Below are positions 55,673 through 64,000 of a stretch of 64,000 bases of DNA, piece by piece. Made by a program: the position numbers and the translations under genes. Each line of letters starts with the position of its first letter. Within the stretch, counting starts at the first letter, position 1. The notes beneath the pieces are model-generated. The model did not search any database and was not told where the DNA came from. It saw only the letters and a program-made list of their open reading frames with translations. Source of the DNA: Fagopyrum homotropicum (Eukaryota > Streptophyta > Magnoliopsida > Caryophyllales > Polygonaceae). The stretch spans positions 116,312,494 to 116,376,493 of the forward strand of contig BSWB01000005.1 of the NCBI GenBank assembly GCA_033239125.1. The letters are read 5' to 3'.

Positions 55673-58600
55673 TTATTCGAGTGCGGTAGGCGCAAACTCC
55701 TCAGCTTGGAGTTCCGGCGTATACTTCTTGATTCGTTGGCCGTTCACCTTAAAGCTTCCGCTAGCTTCACCCCATACTTCAACTGCACCATGAGGGAAAA
55801 TACGCTTAATTAGAAAAGGTCCGGTCCAACGGGATTTAAGCTTACCTGGAAAGAGGCGAAGTCTTGAACTGAAGAGGAGAACTTGATCTCCTTCTTTGAA
55901 GTCCTTTGGAATGATATGCTTATCATGCCAACGCTTTGCCCTTTCCTTGTAGATCTTAGCGTTTTCATAGGCGTTCAAGCGAAGTTCATCCAGCTTGTTG
56001 ATGTCTAGGAGACGCTTCTCTCCCGCTTCCTTCATGCCGAAATTCAGCCACTTGATAGCCCAAAACGCTTTGTGCTCCAGCTCTACCGGCAAATGACAAG
56101 ACTTCCCATACACAAGGTTGTATGGTGTGGTTCCTATGGGAGTCTTGTACGCAGTCCGGTACGCCCATAATGCATCATCTAGCTTCAAGGACCAATCCTT
56201 CCTAGTCCTTGAAACCGTCTTCTCTAGAATTCCTTTGATCTCCCTATTTGACATCTCAACTTGTCCACTTGTTTGTGGATGGTAAGGGGTAGCGATCTTG
56301 TGAGTAACCCCATACTTAGCTAGAAGAGCTTCAAAGCGACGGGCAATGAAGTGAGAACCTCCATCACTAATGATCGTTCTTGGTGTTCCAAATCGCGGAA
56401 AGATGGTCTTGTTGAAGAACTTAACCACCACCATGGCATCATTTGTGGGAGAGGCAATTGCTTCCACCCATCTAGAAACGTAATCTACCGCCAATAGTAT
56501 GTATTGATTTCCACAAGAAGATGGGAATGGTCCCATGAAATCAACTCCCCATACGTCGAAAATCTCCACCTCTTGGATGTTGTTGAGGGGCATCTCGTTC
56601 CTTCTAGAAATATTGCCTGTTCTTTGACAAGCATCGCAGCAAGAAACAAAGGATTGCACATCTCTAAATAAAGTAGGCCAATAGAATCCAAATTGCAATA
56701 CCTTTGCGCTAGTCTTGTTCGAACTAGCGTGTCCTCCACAAGGTAGTGAATGACAATGGCGGATGACACTTTGCATCTCATCTTCCGGCACACATCGCCG
56801 AATGATGCCATCCGGACCTCTCTTGAAGAGGAGAGGCTCGTTGCAATAGTATTCCCGGACGTCCTTAAAGAACTTCTTCCTTTGTGCGTAGGATAGTCCG
56901 GGCGGTATCTCCTGGCAAACCAAATAGTTAACAAAATCAGCAAACCATGGTTCGTTACCTTTGGAGATCACGTTGATGCACTCCTCTATGATGTGTAGGT
57001 GTTCGTCCGGAAAGGAGTCATCAATGGGTAGGTGGTCGTCCTCTAGATGTGTTAGACAACTCAAATGATCCGCAACAGAATTTTCTGAACCTTTCTTGTC
57101 GCGGATCTCTAGATCGAATTCTTGTAGGAGAAGAATCCATCTAATCAGCCTTGGTTTCTCGTCTTTCTTCGCAAGGAGGTACCGGATCGCAGCATGATCC
57201 GTGTAGACAATCACCTTTGCACCTACAAGATAAGAGCGAAACTTGTCAATAGCATAGACAATGGCTAGAAACTCTTTCTCGGTAGTGGCGTAGTTGAGCT
57301 GTGCTTCGTCTAGCGTCTTGCTAGCGTAGTATATGGCATGGGTTCGCCCTTCCTTTCGTTGTCCAAGAACAGCTCCAATAGCTACGTCACTAGCGTCGCA
57401 CATAATTTCGAAGGGGAGAGTCCAATCCGGAGGTTGGATAATAGGTGCTGAAATTAGAGCTTGCCGGATGGTATTAAACGCGTCCAAACATTCCTGCAAA
57501 AACTCAAAAACCGCATCCTTCATCAATAGATTAGTGAGGGGTTTTGATATCTTAGAAAAGTCCTTAATGAAACGTCTATAAAATCCAGCATGTCCTAGAA
57601 AACTTCTTATCCCTTTCACTGAAATTGGGGGGGGAAGTTTCTCTATGGTCTCTATCTTAGCCTTGTCTACCTCTATCCCTCTACTAGAGACTAAGTGACC
57701 TAATACAATTCCTTCCTTAACCATGAATTGACACTTCTCCCAATTAAGAACTAGGTTAGTGTCTTCACAACGTTGTAAAACGAGAGAAAGGTTAGAAAGG
57801 CAATCGTTAAAAGAGGAACCGTATACGGAGAAGTCGTCCATGAAGACTTCCATGATTTCCTCTACGTATTCGGAGAAGATGGCCATCATGCACCGTTGAA
57901 AGGTGGCTGGGGCGTTGCAAAGCCCGAACGGCATTCTCCTATAGGCGAACGTACCCCAAGGGCACGTGAATGTGGTCTTCTCTTGATCATCCGGATGTAT
58001 CGGAATCTGAAAGAAACCACTATAACCGTCAAGGTAGCAAAAATGTGAATGTTGTGCTAACCTTTCAAGCATTTGATCGATGAATGGCAATGGAAAGTGA
58101 TCCTTCCGCGTTGCGTTGTTGAGCTTGCGGTAGTCTATGCACATTCGCCATCCAGTCACGGTTCGGGTAGGAATGAGTTCGTTGTTCTTGTTGGTGATGA
58201 CAGTCATCCCTCCCTTCTTCGGAACTACTTGAACTGGACTCACCCACTTGCTATCGGAGATAGGATAGATGATACCTGCATCAAGAAGTTTAAGAATCTC
58301 CTTCTTGACAACCTCCTTCATGGTCGGATTCAACCGCCTTTGAGGTTGTCTTGAAGTTCTAAAGTCCTCCTCCATTAGTATCTTATGCATGCATAGGGAG
58401 GGTTTAATTCCTACTAAGTCCTCAATAGTATAGCCTATGGCTTTTCTATGTTTCCTAAGGACAATCATGAGCTGTTCATGTTCATCTATGCTTAATTCGG
58501 AGCTAACGATAACCGGAAAGGTAGAATTAGATCCAAGAAAAGCGTACCTTAGATGAGTAGGAAGTGGTTTGAGTTCCATCACTTTCGGAGCCTCCAATGA

Positions 58601-59470
58601 TCCTTGAGGAGCATCCGACGTTTCCTTAGAAGTTTCTAAGGATGTTGAGTGGTTTGGAGAAGAATCAAAGGAAGTTGAAGAAGTATGCCGATCACCCTCT
58701 TCCACGGTCAGAATTACGGCCTCCCCATGTGTTCCACGGCCGTGTAGTCCCCTGGAATGGAGGTCGAATTTGGTTGTGAAATCCACGGTCGTGGAATACA
58801 GGGTGTGACCGTGGATTCTTACATTCTCAGCCTCATCGTGGAGTTTCTCAAACTCCTCTTCATGGATCTCTTCTTGTGCTTCTAAGGCTTCAATTTCCTC
58901 TTTGCACTCTTCTTCTTCCTCTACATTGGTTAGACTCATAGTGATAACCTTTTGTAAAGGATCGTTAAAGAGAATCGCACTTACCTCCTCCCTAGACAAA
59001 CCTTCTTCGTCTTGGACATCGTAGATATCCTCGTCAAAGATTGGCTCCTTCACTAGAGTGGAAAGAACGAACTCTACTTTCTCTTCTCCAATATCAAAAG
59101 TGAGTCTTCCATTCTTGCAATCGACCATGCAGCCGGAAGTTGCAAGAAACGGTCTTCCGAGTATAATCGGGACCGGACTATCTGCAGGAATGTCAAGCAC
59201 GACAAAATCAATGGGAACAAAGAATTTACCTAGCTTTACCGGGACGTCTTCTACAATACCGACGGGGCGAGTGATGGATCGATCCGCCATGTATAACGTC
59301 ATCTTTACCGGTTTAGGATCGCCTAAACCGATCTTCCTACATAGTGCAAGTGGTATGATGCTCACACTTGCTCCTAAGTCACATAAAGCGTCATATGTGA
59401 CATCTCCCACTCCAATGGGAATGCAAAATGACCCCGGATCCTTCAACTTTGGGGGCATTTTCTCCTTCAT
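55673..59470 (-). CDS. Element E: pol (protease, RT, RNase H, integrase), 1,265 aa open
   Basis: This is the pol part of a gag-pol frame; the listed start is the first Met after the frameshift. The aspartic protease has D-L-G-A-S at about residues 31-35 and I-L-G-R-P-F-L-A-T-S-G near 105. A variable linker (about 110-310) contains palindrome-derived peptide. RT spans about 390-640 with F-M-D-D-F near 541-545. RNase H (about 680-810) has C-D-A-S-D and T-D-H-A-A. Integrase has a zinc-binding H/C segment (about 895-950) and a D-D-E core (V-D-F-M-G-P; S-D-G-G-S-H-F near 1033; Q-V-E-M-S near 1071). It ends soon after W-T-G-P-F with no chromodomain, as in Athila. No stop is present. Confidence 0.95.
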   Translation of the reverse strand: MKEKMPPKLKDPGSFCIPIGVGDVTYDALCDLGASVSIIPLALCRKIGLGDPKPVKMTLYMADRSITRPVGIVEDVPVKLGKFFVPIDFVVLDIPADSPVPIILGRPFLATSGCMVDCKNGRLTFDIGEEKVEFVLSTLVKEPIFDEDIYDVQDEEGLSREEVSAILFNDPLQKVITMSLTNVEEEEECKEEIEALEAQEEIHEEEFEKLHDEAENVRIHGHTLYSTTVDFTTKFDLHSRGLHGRGTHGEAVILTVEEGDRHTSSTSFDSSPNHSTSLETSKETSDAPQGSLEAPKVMELKPLPTHLRYAFLGSNSTFPVIVSSELSIDEHEQLMIVLRKHRKAIGYTIEDLVGIKPSLCMHKILMEEDFRTSRQPQRRLNPTMKEVVKKEILKLLDAGIIYPISDSKWVSPVQVVPKKGGMTVITNKNNELIPTRTVTGWRMCIDYRKLNNATRKDHFPLPFIDQMLERLAQHSHFCYLDGYSGFFQIPIHPDDQEKTTFTCPWGTFAYRRMPFGLCNAPATFQRCMMAIFSEYVEEIMEVFMDDFSVYGSSFNDCLSNLSLVLQRCEDTNLVLNWEKCQFMVKEGIVLGHLVSSRGIEVDKAKIETIEKLPPPISVKGIRSFLGHAGFYRRFIKDFSKISKPLTNLLMKDAVFEFLQECLDAFNTIRQALISAPIIQPPDWTLPFEIMCDASDVAIGAVLGQRKEGRTHAIYYASKTLDEAQLNYATTEKEFLAIVYAIDKFRSYLVGAKVIVYTDHAAIRYLLAKKDEKPRLIRWILLLQEFDLEIRDKKGSENSVADHLSCLTHLEDDHLPIDDSFPDEHLHIIEECINVISKGNEPWFADFVNYLVCQEIPPGLSYAQRKKFFKDVREYYCNEPLLFKRGPDGIIRRCVPEDEMQSVIRHCHSLPCGGHASSNKTSAKVLQFGFYWPTLFRDVQSFVSCCDACQRTGNISRRNEMPLNNIQEVEIFDVWGVDFMGPFPSSCGNQYILLAVDYVSRWVEAIASPTNDAMVVVKFFNKTIFPRFGTPRTIISDGGSHFIARRFEALLAKYGVTHKIATPYHPQTSGQVEMSNREIKGILEKTVSRTRKDWSLKLDDALWAYRTAYKTPIGTTPYNLVYGKSCHLPVELEHKAFWAIKWLNFGMKEAGEKRLLDINKLDELRLNAYENAKIYKERAKRWHDKHIIPKDFKEGDQVLLFSSRLRLFPGKLKSRWTGPFLIKRIFPHGAVEVWGEASGSFKVNGQRIKKYTPELQAEEFAPTALE

Positions 59471-61542
59471 GGTCTTGATGAGATCGAAGAATCCGAACTC
59501 ATCTTGACCTCTCCGAAATCTTCTAGCTTCCTCTTATTGGAAAGAAGCTCTTTCAAGAACTTGCCGTAAGCCGGCATACCTACAATAGCATCAATGAAGG
59601 GTATATTAATATGCAGCTTACTCATGAGTTCTATGAACTTACCGAATTGTTTATCTAGGCGCGCTCGCGCTCTAGATTGAGGGAACGGTAGGGGAGGTTT
59701 GTAAGCTGGAGGAGGAACATAGACATCTTCCTTCTCCTTCCCCTTTCCTTTGTCTTTCTCTACGGGGACTTCAACGAACGTAGGTTGCGGATCGGTAGTA
59801 GTCACTCCGCTCCTAGTTGTAATCGCCATCATCCTTCCCTTAGGGTTGTCCTCCGTCTTTCCTGGAAGTTTCCCTTGATTTCTAGGAACTTCCTCCGCAT
59901 GGTTGAACATTTGGTTTTCCAAAACTTTTTGAGCTTTGTCAACCTTAGAAACTTGATCATCAACCTTGATGAGGCGGTTCTCCAACCCTTGAAGCTTTCC
60001 CAAGATCGTTTCCAACATGGGATCGGGCTTCTCCTTTCCCGTATTGTTTCCTCCATTAGATGATTGCCCCTGGCTTTTCAAAGGAGTAGAGGAAGAGGAA
60101 GGTGGAGTTAGTGAATTAGAATTGGAAGGATAAGAGTTACCGGAATTTTGTTGATTGGAGCGCCAATTGTTGTTGTTTGAACCCCGATTGTTGTTCCAAT
60201 TGTTGTTCCGATTGTTGTTGTTTCCATTCCAATTGTTATTCCGGTTATTGTTCCGGTTATTGTTGTTGCGGTTGGTGTTATCACCGCCATTGTTGTTGCC
60301 CAAATAGCCAATATCCCTTTCTTGTTGCTTTGGGAAGTTGGTCTTGATAGTCTCCTTCAACTCTTTGATCTCATTGTTGAGGGAGAAAATCTGATTTTGA
60401 GCTTCATGTGTGAGCTTCGCTCCTTGCTCCACACGATTTCCCTCCACTTTCCGGTGGGAATACTTTTCTATGACTCTTGCTTGCTTCTCGATGAAGTCCC
60501 AAGCGTCATCTTCTCTCATGTCCATGAACGTTCCACATGAGAGGGATTGGAGGTTGAATTGCGTTCCCGCATCCAGCCCCTTGTAGTAAATCTCCAGCAA
60601 GGCAAGCTTGGATATGCCATGATGAGGGCAATCCAATAGCAAATCCTGAAACCTTTCCCAAGATTGAAACAAACTTTCGTTAGGTCTCATGGAAAAAGCA
60701 TTAATCTTACCTCTAAGTTCCGCCGTTTTGGAAGGCGGAAAGAATTTGGTGAGAAACTCCGCGGAAAGGTCTTCCCACGTGTCTAGTTTCCCATTAGGAA
60801 GAGCTTGGTACCAAGATAACGCTTTCCCTTTCAAGGATAAAAAGAAAGGCTTGAGCTTATAGCTGTTGGTAGTAGCGTTCTTCGGTCTCATCGTCTCCAT
60901 CATACACTCAAAGTTTTGCAAGTGTTGGTGTGGAGATTCAGCACTTGTACAGCCAAATTGGCTTTGGCGAACAAGAGTGATAACTTGAGGGTTAAAGCTA
61001 AACCCTTGCACATCTTCAGCATCAAAATTCACACCCAAGCGGCGTGGTTGTTGTGTTGGATCCATCCGCTGGCCAAGAGTTCTTGGCTCATTATCCACAC
61101 GTTCGATCCTCGCATTCCTGGGTAGAATGCGGCGATTAGCAGCTCCTTGTGGGTGGAAAGGATTCATATTGATCGTGGGATCAATCTCTTCTAACGGTGG
61201 CATGGAAGAGTCACTATCATCAGCGGATGAGTGACTTTTTCTTCTAGACCTTGATCTCCTTCTTGAGGATTTCTTGCTTCCCTTATTCTTAAGGTCGCTC
61301 TTCTCTACCCTCATCTGGAAGATCATGTCTTGTAGACTGTTAACTTGAGATTGATGACGATCCATCTCATCTTGGCGGAGAGTCTCATTCCATCGGAGTT
61401 GAGCTTCTTTCTCCGCCAACTCCGTTTGAAGATTACGTTCGTTTTCTTCAGCCATCTTCTTTTCCTTGCGCTTTTGCCTCAAGGTTTTCTCTAGCTCTTG
61501 ATCAAGAGGTAAGAGATCTTCGGTGTTCCTAGACCTGCGCAT
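59467..61542 (-). CDS. Element E: gag and gag-protease linker, 691 aa
   Basis: Starts at the first ATG after the primer site, as in B. Residues 15-95 are charged and coiled-coil-like, 100-118 are Ser/Arg-rich, and about 182-330 form the Retrotrans_gag core (S-W-Y-Q-A-L, F-L-T-K-F-F-P-P-S-K, S-W-E-R-F-Q-D-L-L). About 411-457 is Asn/Arg-rich low complexity. About 605-680 is the conserved Athila linker (Y-V-P-P-P-A-Y-K-P-P). There is no CCHC zinc knuckle. A one-base deletion near 59,485, compared with B, shifts the frame and ends the ORF at 59,467, just overlapping the pol frame. Whether this is a recent mutation or a programmed frameshift is not known; B reads straight through. Confidence 0.93.
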   Translation of the reverse strand: MRRSRNTEDLLPLDQELEKTLRQKRKEKKMAEENERNLQTELAEKEAQLRWNETLRQDEMDRHQSQVNSLQDMIFQMRVEKSDLKNKGSKKSSRRRSRSRRKSHSSADDSDSSMPPLEEIDPTINMNPFHPQGAANRRILPRNARIERVDNEPRTLGQRMDPTQQPRRLGVNFDAEDVQGFSFNPQVITLVRQSQFGCTSAESPHQHLQNFECMMETMRPKNATTNSYKLKPFFLSLKGKALSWYQALPNGKLDTWEDLSAEFLTKFFPPSKTAELRGKINAFSMRPNESLFQSWERFQDLLLDCPHHGISKLALLEIYYKGLDAGTQFNLQSLSCGTFMDMREDDAWDFIEKQARVIEKYSHRKVEGNRVEQGAKLTHEAQNQIFSLNNEIKELKETIKTNFPKQQERDIGYLGNNNGGDNTNRNNNNRNNNRNNNWNGNNNNRNNNWNNNRGSNNNNWRSNQQNSGNSYPSNSNSLTPPSSSSTPLKSQGQSSNGGNNTGKEKPDPMLETILGKLQGLENRLIKVDDQVSKVDKAQKVLENQMFNHAEEVPRNQGKLPGKTEDNPKGRMMAITTRSGVTTTDPQPTFVEVPVEKDKGKGKEKEDVYVPPPAYKPPLPFPQSRARARLDKQFGKFIELMSKLHINIPFIDAIVGMPAYGKFLKELLSNKRKLEDFGEVKMSSDSSISSRP

Positions 61543-61619
61543 GCACTCAAAGCAAAATCAAACAACGAGAGCAAGCTCCCAAGCTCGACAACCGGCTACC
61601 GGATTCGGCCGAAACCAAA

Positions 61620-61637
61620 TCCCCGGCAACGGCGCCA
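61620..61637 (-). other. Element E primer-binding site, tRNA-Asp type
   Basis: Minus strand TGGCGCCGTTGCCGGGGA, six bases from the 5' LTR. Confidence 0.95.
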
Positions 61638-61643
61638 AAAACT

Positions 61644-63414
61644 TGTTCGCCCCTAAAGGTGTGTGCAAATAAGCTTTAAATTTATAAAACTAGAATCAAG
61701 CAGCGAACCCGCAGTGTACGGATCGACGTAGCTAAGCAAGAATTCCAGAGTATCGAACACAGGGATTTGGGTGGGAACGAACTCGATTGCAGGTTATCAA
61801 GCAAGTAAATATGAGAGTTTTGCAAATATTGGGAAAACAACAATCCTAAAGATCCAGGTATCCAGCTGTGGCAATCGATTCAAGATGTACTTAATGATGT
61901 AAAGACAGAGTCGAGATATGCAAAGGTATACTAATGTAAGGTAATCGTACGGTGAAGTTCCAAAAACCTTATATAACTCACCTACAAGGCACTCTCTATA
62001 CAGGTTGTTGAGGCTCAATATAGAAAGATTCTAAAGATGAGAATTAGTGTCAAATACCCAAACTTGTAACCCAAGGATCAAGACTATCTTAACCGATTGA
62101 GGTTGTGACACTCACAATTGAGGTAGAGGTTGTTGAGGCTTCACTACCACCTAGAAAAGACAAGTCTAAACTAAGTTAAAGCAAATCTTTAACTTTGGAT
62201 TAAAGTAAAAGCAAGTTCGTGGATTCAAAGGAAATCACGGTTGGTTCTTGAGGTTCCACGGCCGTGGACTCAAGAACAGGCCGTAATTTAAGGTTGTCGG
62301 CGATTCTCTCTAACTCTCAGGGTCTAATCTGTTTGCGATCGATCTATCATCATCTAAGCCACAACTATCAACCCTTCACCTTAGAATTGTTAAGGGTTTT
62401 TAGCCAATAATAGTCATGTTGATATCAATTCAAGAATTAGAAGATAGAAAGATGAAAACTTTCAAGAACTTTCAATAATCTCCAAAATAATCTCAAAGTC
62501 ACAAAGAGAACAAGTATTGTCAATGGATTCAAAGTAAGGCAAAAAATCACAACCTTAGGAAAGAAGGGAAAACGGGATGTCAATCCGTTTTCCAAATCAA
62601 ACCTAAACAAGAAGAGAGATCTTCTTGCAAAATCTTCCGAAAACTTCGATCTTCCGCCAATTCGGATATCTCAACAGCAATCTCCACCAAAAGTGCGAGA
62701 TTAGGGCAATTCCCAACTACAAACTTCAATCTCCAACGAGATGTCAATGCTTAAGCGATCCTAAGCGGTCCTAAGCAAGGATAAGCGACGATGAACGGGG
62801 GTAAGCGGGGATAAGCGGGGATGTAAGCGATGATGACGAAATCTTGCTTCGTCCGTCTTTTTATAATGTAGGGCAAAGTGTCGGCCCGGCCCAATCTTCA
62901 AAAGATCGTGGCTTCGAAGTGTGGCGAAAAGATTCGCCAAGATCACGGTCGTGGAAGTGTTCCACGACCGTAATTTAGGGCATGGAAACAAATACGGTTT
63001 GCACCATATGTTCCACGGCCGTAATATCCTCTGGAATGAACATCAATTTCTGACTCTGAATCCACGGCCGTAATTCTGAACGTGGTTTGGATTCCGGCCG
63101 TATTTTAGGGCGTAATTTAGGGCAAGAACGTGATTCTTCCCTAACCTCGTGCATTCCTCAAGCTAAAGCTCCAAGTTGCTTCCAAAGAGTGTCCTCAATC
63201 TATGGACATATCAACTCAACTCTCCTTTGCTCGATTCCGTTCGGAAATGGCTCCAAATCACCTAAAAAATCAACATAGAACTAGTGTAGACATCCATATC
63301 GACAATATAGGTAATACTAGCTCTCATATGCATAAAGTTCAATCAAAGACTATCGATATGAATCAAATACGTTTAGAAAACGTGCCTAAAATATCACAAT
63401 ATTTCATGCTAACA
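61644..63414 (-). repeat. Element E: 5' LTR
   Basis: Plus strand starts TGTTCGCCCC and ends CATGCTAACA. TATA box at 62,858-62,865. Nested inverted repeat at 62,232-62,289. Offset from the other LTR is a constant 11,480 bases, so no indels separate them. Confidence 0.95.
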
Positions 63415-63419
63415 ATACG
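63415..63419. repeat. Target-site duplication of element E (right)
   Basis: ATACG, matching 50,159-50,163. Confidence 0.92.
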
Positions 63420-64000
63420 CTTGTCATGCCATCTCTTCGTCCTTTCCTTATAGATTTTGGCATTCTCATAAGCGTTCAAACGCAGCTCCTCCAGCTCGTT
63501 GATTTCCAATAGCCGCTTCTCGCCGGCCTTAATGTCGAAGTTCAACCATTTGATCGCCCAATATGCCTTGTGTTCTAATTCAACGGGCAAATGGCAAGAC
63601 TTCCCATATACCAAATTATAAGGGGTGGTACCTATGGGAGTCTTAAATGCGGTCTTGTACGCCCAAAGAGCATTGTCCAATTTCATGGATCAATCCTTCC
63701 TCGTCCTAGAGACGGTCTTCTCCAAAATTGCTTTGATTTCTCTATTCGAGATCTCGACCTGTCCACTAGTTTGAGGGTCATAAGGGGTTGATACCTTGTG
63801 GGTTACCCCATACTTCGATAGAAGTGCTTTGAACTTCCGGTTGATGAAATGCGTTCCTCCATCGCTGATGATGATGCGTGGAGTTTCAAACCATGGAAAG
63901 ATAGTTCTATTTAAGAACTTCACAACCACCTTGGCGTCGTTAGTGGGAGAAGCAATGGCTTCAACCCATCTAGAGACGTAATCAACTGCGAGAAGAATAT
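63420..64000 (-). pseudogene. Element C: integrase core, resumed after E
   Basis: Encodes the integrase catalytic core (S-D-G-G-T-H-F near 63,860, Q-V-E-I-S-N-R-E near 63,750) and W-A-I-K-W-L-N-F downstream. A TGA at 63,687-63,689 replaces a Trp codon found in B and E. It continues beyond the window edge and is interrupted at 63,414 by E. Confidence 0.88.

Larger units (their letters stand above)
50164..63414 (-). mobile_element. Element E: Athila-type retrotransposon, 13.25 kb, nearly intact
   Basis: Complete minus-strand element nested in C, with LTRs 50,164-51,934 and 61,644-63,414 of exactly equal length (1,771 bp). By eye they differ at about seven positions. It has primer site, gag, pol, hairpin, an open ATHILA ORF, both polypurine copies and an intact 5-bp duplication. 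The only coding lesion seen is a one-base frameshift between gag and pol. It is the youngest element in the window and belongs to the same family as B. Confidence 0.96.
44538..64000 (-). mobile_element. Element C: Athila-type retrotransposon, minus strand, incomplete in window
   Basis: Begins with its 3' LTR (44,538-46,285), then polypurine tract, conserved 3' block, ATHILA ORF and pol end. It is split by element E at 50,164-63,414 and resumes to the window edge with integrase. LTR and ATHILA sequence place it in the same family as A, in inverted orientation. Its 5' LTR lies outside. GGAAG at 44,533-44,537 should recur at its far end. Confidence 0.9.

Overview
This window is plant nuclear DNA, most likely from a eudicot. 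It holds a spliced peroxisome-division gene with seven coding exons, an L1-type LINE fragment, a poly(A)-tailed retroposon with a 15-bp target-site duplication, and a pile of Ty3-type LTR retrotransposons of the Tekay/Del and Athila lineages. No bacterial features (operons, CRISPR, IS elements) are present.

Left part (1-14,019). A decayed Ty3-like element on the minus strand enters from the left edge (gag remnants, an initiator-Met-tRNA primer site at 1092-1103, an LTR to about 1704). The only clear host gene is a PEX11 (PEX11C/D/E-type) gene at 4316-6360, minus strand, which reads as an intact 235-residue protein. It is followed by a LINE fragment (7090-7700), a diverged pair of ~626-bp direct repeats (8884-9510 and 12,986-13,610), and between them a ~2.6-kb poly(A) retroposon (10,194-12,764).

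Right part (14,020-64,000) is one nested retrotransposon cluster. The oldest visible layer is a Tekay/Del-type element, D (5' LTR 14,020-15,939), whose body is cut into three pieces by insertions. Element A (16,627-28,421, plus, TSD CTTAG) sits in its gag region. Element B (29,592-42,922, plus, TSD AGCAC) sits in its reverse transcriptase. Element C (from 44,538 to beyond the window, minus) sits in its integrase. Element E (50,164-63,414, minus, TSD ATACG) is inserted inside the integrase region of C. A, B, C and E are all Athila-type: where the 5' end is visible they have a tRNA-Asp primer site, a single gag-pol frame with no chromodomain, and an ATHILA-family ORF downstream of pol. A and C form one family; B and E form a second. 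By eye the two LTRs differ at about 60 positions in A, about a dozen in B and about 7 in E, so the cluster grew by recent layering. E is almost intact (one frameshift). B carries three nonsense codons and one frameshift. A is decayed and lacks integrase.

The most interesting signal lies in the non-coding and linker parts of the Athila elements. Each element carries several composite sites made of a CpG-rich palindrome flanked by matching half-sites. The A/C family uses an ACCTCG-NN-CGAGGT type motif; the B/E family uses a CCACG-NN-CGTGG type motif. The sequence differs between families, but architecture and placement match: two in the LTR, one after pol, one just upstream of the ATHILA ORF, and one in the protease-RT linker of A, B and E. 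Three further cis signals are shared by all four elements: a hairpin plus possible splice donor after pol, a ~200-bp conserved block in the 3' non-coding region, and a second internal copy of the polypurine tract just after the ATHILA ORF. Together they suggest an organised, possibly undescribed, cis-regulatory system linked to the ATHILA ORF.
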